The notes beneath the pieces were generated by a model. That model made no database searches. It was not told the origin of the DNA and saw nothing but the letters and a program-made list of their open reading frames with translations. From contig CATLOT010000003.1 of NCBI GenBank assembly GCA_950054155.1, positions 1-64,000 of the forward strand: a DNA stretch of 64,000 nucleotides, written 5' to 3'. Positions 61,185 through 64,000 of this stretch are shown here, piece after piece. A program made the position numbers and the translations under genes. The first letter of the stretch is position 1; each line of letters opens with the position of its first letter. This DNA comes from an uncultured Bacteriovoracaceae bacterium (GTDB lineage: Bacteria; Bdellovibrionota; Bacteriovoracia; Bacteriovoracales; Bacteriovoracaceae).

Positions 61185-63265
61185 AGCATTTGATCGACCC
61201 AAGACTCAAGGGCCTCATCATCAACATCAATATCCACAGACTCTAGTCTCACTTCCCCATCTTCTTCAGAAAGGACGGTCTCCGTTTTCACACCAGCTTC
61301 ACTAACTCCTTCAAAGGTATCGAGAACCTTACCATCAGGAGAAATTCCTCGCTCGTGCTCTAAGGTAACTCCTGCGGAAAAGAGTCCTGTCATAAAGGGA
61401 AAGAGTTTCGCCTGATAAATAACGAGATAATCCCAACTATTATAAAGGAGGAGCGCTTTAAAGGCCGCAAAATCGAGTCCTGTTTGCAAGAGCCAAGAAC
61501 TTCCTTTGAGTTTCGTCTTTCTCTCAATAATTTGAGCAAGCCTTGGAAGAATTTTGTGGCGAAGGGGATTGATGATCGCCATCTGCTTAAAGCCCATCCA
61601 TACACCGTGATAGAGATAGGTCACAGGTAAGAGGACAAGCATATTATTAAGATCAAGTGGCTTCGCTATGGCGTGTCCCATGGCCAGAAGAAAGCTGTCC
61701 ATTCCATAGGTCATGGTCATGAGACCGACACTACTTATAACACCTTTAAAGGCGATACCTTGCCAATTCTTAAACCAGCGAGCGTAGCGCTTGCCTTTAG
61801 AAGTAAAGACTTCGCTCTTAGGAAGCGGATCTCCAAAAGGTAGGGCGCTTTTAAAGCTTGCTCGACAATTGGCCTCAGCCAGGATGGGCGCGAAAACGGC
61901 ACCATTAACAAGAATTTCATAAGGAAAGCGCTGATACTCTTCTGGGTTATTACGATAGTGCCAATAAAGAGTAGCCCATACGATCCCAACATCCATAACG
62001 AGGGATTTCATCACGAGAGGATTATGCGCTAAACAAGAAAGACTATCTTTATAGTACTTTGCCCTAAAGAACCTCTTCCATGATTGAGTCGTTCTGTTCA
62101 TAACACACTCAAGTGATTCACACTCCGGCGCTTCTTGCTTAAAGATTGGAAGCCAAGACTTTACTTTCTCCACAACGCCCTTGGCATCATCTGCTTTTGG
62201 TGGTGGCGCTAAGTTTTGAAAAGGAGCATACTCCTTGTAACTTTGTCTTAGAAAGTCTCCAAGCTTAAGTTCAAAGCCTTCTTTCTGAGCTAAGTTTAAG
62301 GCATCCTTCATTTTAGCGCGGTTTAATTTCTCTTCTTTAAAGAGCCATACAAGAAAATCGTTTGAACGAAAGTTTGGTTCGAGATCCCCAAAGGTCTTAA
62401 GAAGGAGTAGTGCTTCTGAGCGTAATTCATCAGCACTTGTCTCAAAGGTTAAGGTTTTATCTGCTAATTCATTATATTGCTTCAGGGCTGACTCTTTGCC
62501 GGAGAACTCAAGATTGGTTTTCTCTGCCTTACTCATTGCTCTGTAAGCTTTTCTAAATTCCTCTTTCTTTCTTCTATAAAGCGATTCAAATTTCTGATCT
62601 CTAAAATCATCAAACTCAATATTCTTTTGGGCCCACCATCCAAAGGCCTGAAGTTCTTCACGGTCTGAATAACTAAGATCCTCAGTAAAGTCTTTGTAAG
62701 CAATATATCTTCTAAATTCGATATTCTTCTTTTCGTACTGACTAACTGACTCTTCACCTCTACTTATAAGAGGTCGCATCATTTCAAGACGTTCTTGGTG
62801 ATTATTAGAGACAACTGGTCTTCTCACTTGAGAATAGAGAGTGATAAATTCTTCAGAAACTTCTTTAAATTCTCCTCTCAAACGAGAAAAGTCAGAATGA
62901 CCATCAGCGACTTTTTCGCTATAGCGAGTGTAGATTGCTCTTAAGCGCAACCAACTTGAGTCGAGTTCTTCTGAGCCAAGTTGAGAAACGTCTTCTTGTA
63001 AACGGTCCACCATGCTTCTTAGCGCTTCCTGTCCATCGTCGTTTCCAAACTTATCAGCAACCTCAGATACCTCTTTCTTAAGCTGACGCGTGACCTTTGT
63101 ATTTTTAAAAAGATTATCAAGAATACTAAAGCAGCCCTTTTGAGAGCTTTGGGCAGGAGTACGATTTGCAGCAACTTCGACTTCACTAACCATAGGCCGA
63201 TGAGCACAGCTAAAAGAGAAGATCAAAAGAAGGCATAAGAGTGTGATTTGATTGACAGTTTTCAT
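61172..63265 (-). CDS. Large lipoprotein with C-terminal membrane region
   Basis: 697 residues with lipobox FSFSC (Cys about 20). Residues 40-400 are charged, helical and probably coiled; from ~420 there are about five hydrophobic segments, as in integral membrane proteins, and the tail is very acidic (EDGEVRLESVDIDVDDEAL). A lipoprotein signal with later membrane helices is an odd mix. No family recognised. It overlaps the convergent DTW gene by 13 bases. Confidence 0.6.
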   Translation of the reverse strand: MKTVNQITLLCLLLIFSFSCAHRPMVSEVEVAANRTPAQSSQKGCFSILDNLFKNTKVTRQLKKEVSEVADKFGNDDGQEALRSMVDRLQEDVSQLGSEELDSSWLRLRAIYTRYSEKVADGHSDFSRLRGEFKEVSEEFITLYSQVRRPVVSNNHQERLEMMRPLISRGEESVSQYEKKNIEFRRYIAYKDFTEDLSYSDREELQAFGWWAQKNIEFDDFRDQKFESLYRRKKEEFRKAYRAMSKAEKTNLEFSGKESALKQYNELADKTLTFETSADELRSEALLLLKTFGDLEPNFRSNDFLVWLFKEEKLNRAKMKDALNLAQKEGFELKLGDFLRQSYKEYAPFQNLAPPPKADDAKGVVEKVKSWLPIFKQEAPECESLECVMNRTTQSWKRFFRAKYYKDSLSCLAHNPLVMKSLVMDVGIVWATLYWHYRNNPEEYQRFPYEILVNGAVFAPILAEANCRASFKSALPFGDPLPKSEVFTSKGKRYARWFKNWQGIAFKGVISSVGLMTMTYGMDSFLLAMGHAIAKPLDLNNMLVLLPVTYLYHGVWMGFKQMAIINPLRHKILPRLAQIIERKTKLKGSSWLLQTGLDFAAFKALLLYNSWDYLVIYQAKLFPFMTGLFSAGVTLEHERGISPDGKVLDTFEGVSEAGVKTETVLSEEDGEVRLESVDIDVDDEALESWVDQMLQEE

Positions 63266-63370
63266 AACAGACTTATCGGAAACCTTTATTTTCTATTGAG
63301 TTTTTTTGTCTGTTAGAGTTACGTAAAATCAGGACTTTACGAAACATACGACCTTTGTCATCCTAAGTTT

Positions 63371-64000
63371 ATGAAATACCTGACACTACTCTATTTTTTA
63401 TTGAATTTTAATGCCCACGCCTTTCTCAATATTGAGTCCCTTCGCCAATCCAATGGGGAAAAGGAGGGCTTGCGAGGAAGTATCGGTCTTCGCCTATTGG
63501 ACCAATCAGGCAATGTAGATAAGTCTTTGATTGGACTCAATACTTTAAATCTTTTAAAGGCCAAAAAGCATCAGTTTATCTTCCTTGCAAAATACCGCTA
63601 TGGCGAGAGCTTTGGTGATGAAGACACTCGAGAAGGTCACCTCCACCTGAGGTACACCTATGACGTTCTCAAGAGTCTCAAGTGGGAGCTCTTTCAACAA
63701 AGTGAGTTTAATAAGTTTCAAGATCTTAATTCCCGCTTTCTTCTTGGAACCGGCGTAAGGATGAGACTACTCAACCAAGATCACCACAAAATTAACTTTG
63801 GCATTGGTGCATTCTTTGAAAGTGAAGAAATCGAAAACTCCATGGATCAGGAAAACCCTCGCCTCAATAATTACTTAAGTTATCTCTATCAAGCAGAGAA
63901 CTTTGAATTTTCATCGACTCTCTACTATCAGCCTAATACTGAAAGGTTTTCCGATTACCGCTTCAGAGCGGCAATTGGGATCGAAACAAAAATTGTTAAG
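63371..64000 (+). CDS. DUF481-like outer-membrane protein (truncated by window end)
   Basis: The first 210 codons are visible from the ATG at 63371. Signal peptide ends near NFNAHA (residue 17), then barrel strands such as IFLAKYRYGES, HLHLRYTYD and FLLGTGVRMRLL, close to the YdiY/DUF481 pattern (salt-stress-induced outer-membrane protein). A CGTAAA/TTTACG inverted repeat lies in the leader around 63323-63341. The 3' end is outside the window. Confidence 0.6.
   Translation, partial: MKYLTLLYFLLNFNAHAFLNIESLRQSNGEKEGLRGSIGLRLLDQSGNVDKSLIGLNTLNLLKAKKHQFIFLAKYRYGESFGDEDTREGHLHLRYTYDVLKSLKWELFQQSEFNKFQDLNSRFLLGTGVRMRLLNQDHHKINFGIGAFFESEEIENSMDQENPRLNNYLSYLYQAENFEFSSTLYYQPNTERFSDYRFRAAIGIETKIVK

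Noticed and set aside
1-64000. tRNA, rRNA and CRISPR arrays
   Set aside because: No cloverleaf with CCA-type end, no rRNA-like stretch and no regularly spaced repeats were recognised by eye; a covariance search would be needed to exclude small RNAs.

Overview
The window looks like chromosome from a low-to-moderate GC (roughly 40 % by eye) Gram-negative bacterium of the Bdellovibrionota, most likely a Bacteriovorax/Halobacteriovorax-type relative. Reasons: a ferroportin homologue close to the one known from Bdellovibrio, many secreted hydrolases and lipoproteins, a YkuD_2 L,D-transpeptidase, many two-component proteins, and sigma-54-type promoters. This placement is inference; no rRNA, tRNA or CRISPR array was seen.

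Region 1 (482-10986) is a 10.5 kb integrative element. It is bracketed by an exact 17-bp direct repeat that is also the first 17 bases of mutM (formamidopyrimidine-DNA glycosylase), so the element appears to have entered codon 6 of mutM and rebuilt the gene at its right end. It carries a ferroportin-like iron exporter, a His-rich secreted protein, a CzcA-type RND pump, a TolC-type outer-membrane channel and a small secreted protein (no membrane-fusion protein), then a RelE/ParE-Phd toxin-antitoxin pair, a replication-relaxation-type protein, an AlpA-like regulator and a tyrosine integrase next to the right junction. The left flank holds a GC-rich multi-hairpin structure whose outer stem runs into the displaced mutM start codon.

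Region 2 (11-18 kb): mutM, a secreted thermonuclease, a small secreted protein and an L,D-transpeptidase, then a 3.13 kb insertion (14168-17296). Its GTCCGA/TCGGAC ends and AATCT target duplication enclose a secreted polymorphic-toxin-like protein, a probable immunity partner and an ISNCY/IS1202-type transposase. A NYN-domain RNase follows.

Region 3 (18-31 kb): a signalling operon (NtrC-type regulator, beta-barrel-like protein, hybrid histidine kinase, formate/nitrite channel), a divergent receiver-domain gene with a sigma-54 promoter, a di-heme cytochrome gene pair, a lipoprotein with a perfect sigma-54 promoter, gltX, a PD-(D/E)XK-like protein and an aldehyde dehydrogenase.

Region 4 (31-53 kb): core and cell-envelope genes: transketolase, GluQ-RS, an LplT-like MFS/acyltransferase fusion, glutaredoxin 2, a ChaN-like lipoprotein, TrmB, lspA, a metallophosphatase, a zinc-metalloprotease lipoprotein with a sigma-54 promoter, an NAPE-PLD-like hydrolase, penicillin acylase, AraC and XRE regulators, an HPt-receiver protein, a trypsin-like lipoprotein and an MFS transporter.

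Region 5 (53.9-64 kb): an apparent export/digestion operon of an outer-membrane barrel, a lipoprotein with tandem domain repeats and an 890-residue secreted nuclease, translationally coupled to an unusual protein joining an NlpC/P60-like domain to a DTW (tRNA aminocarboxypropyltransferase) domain. A large convergent lipoprotein gene and a DUF481-like outer-membrane gene cut by the window end complete it.
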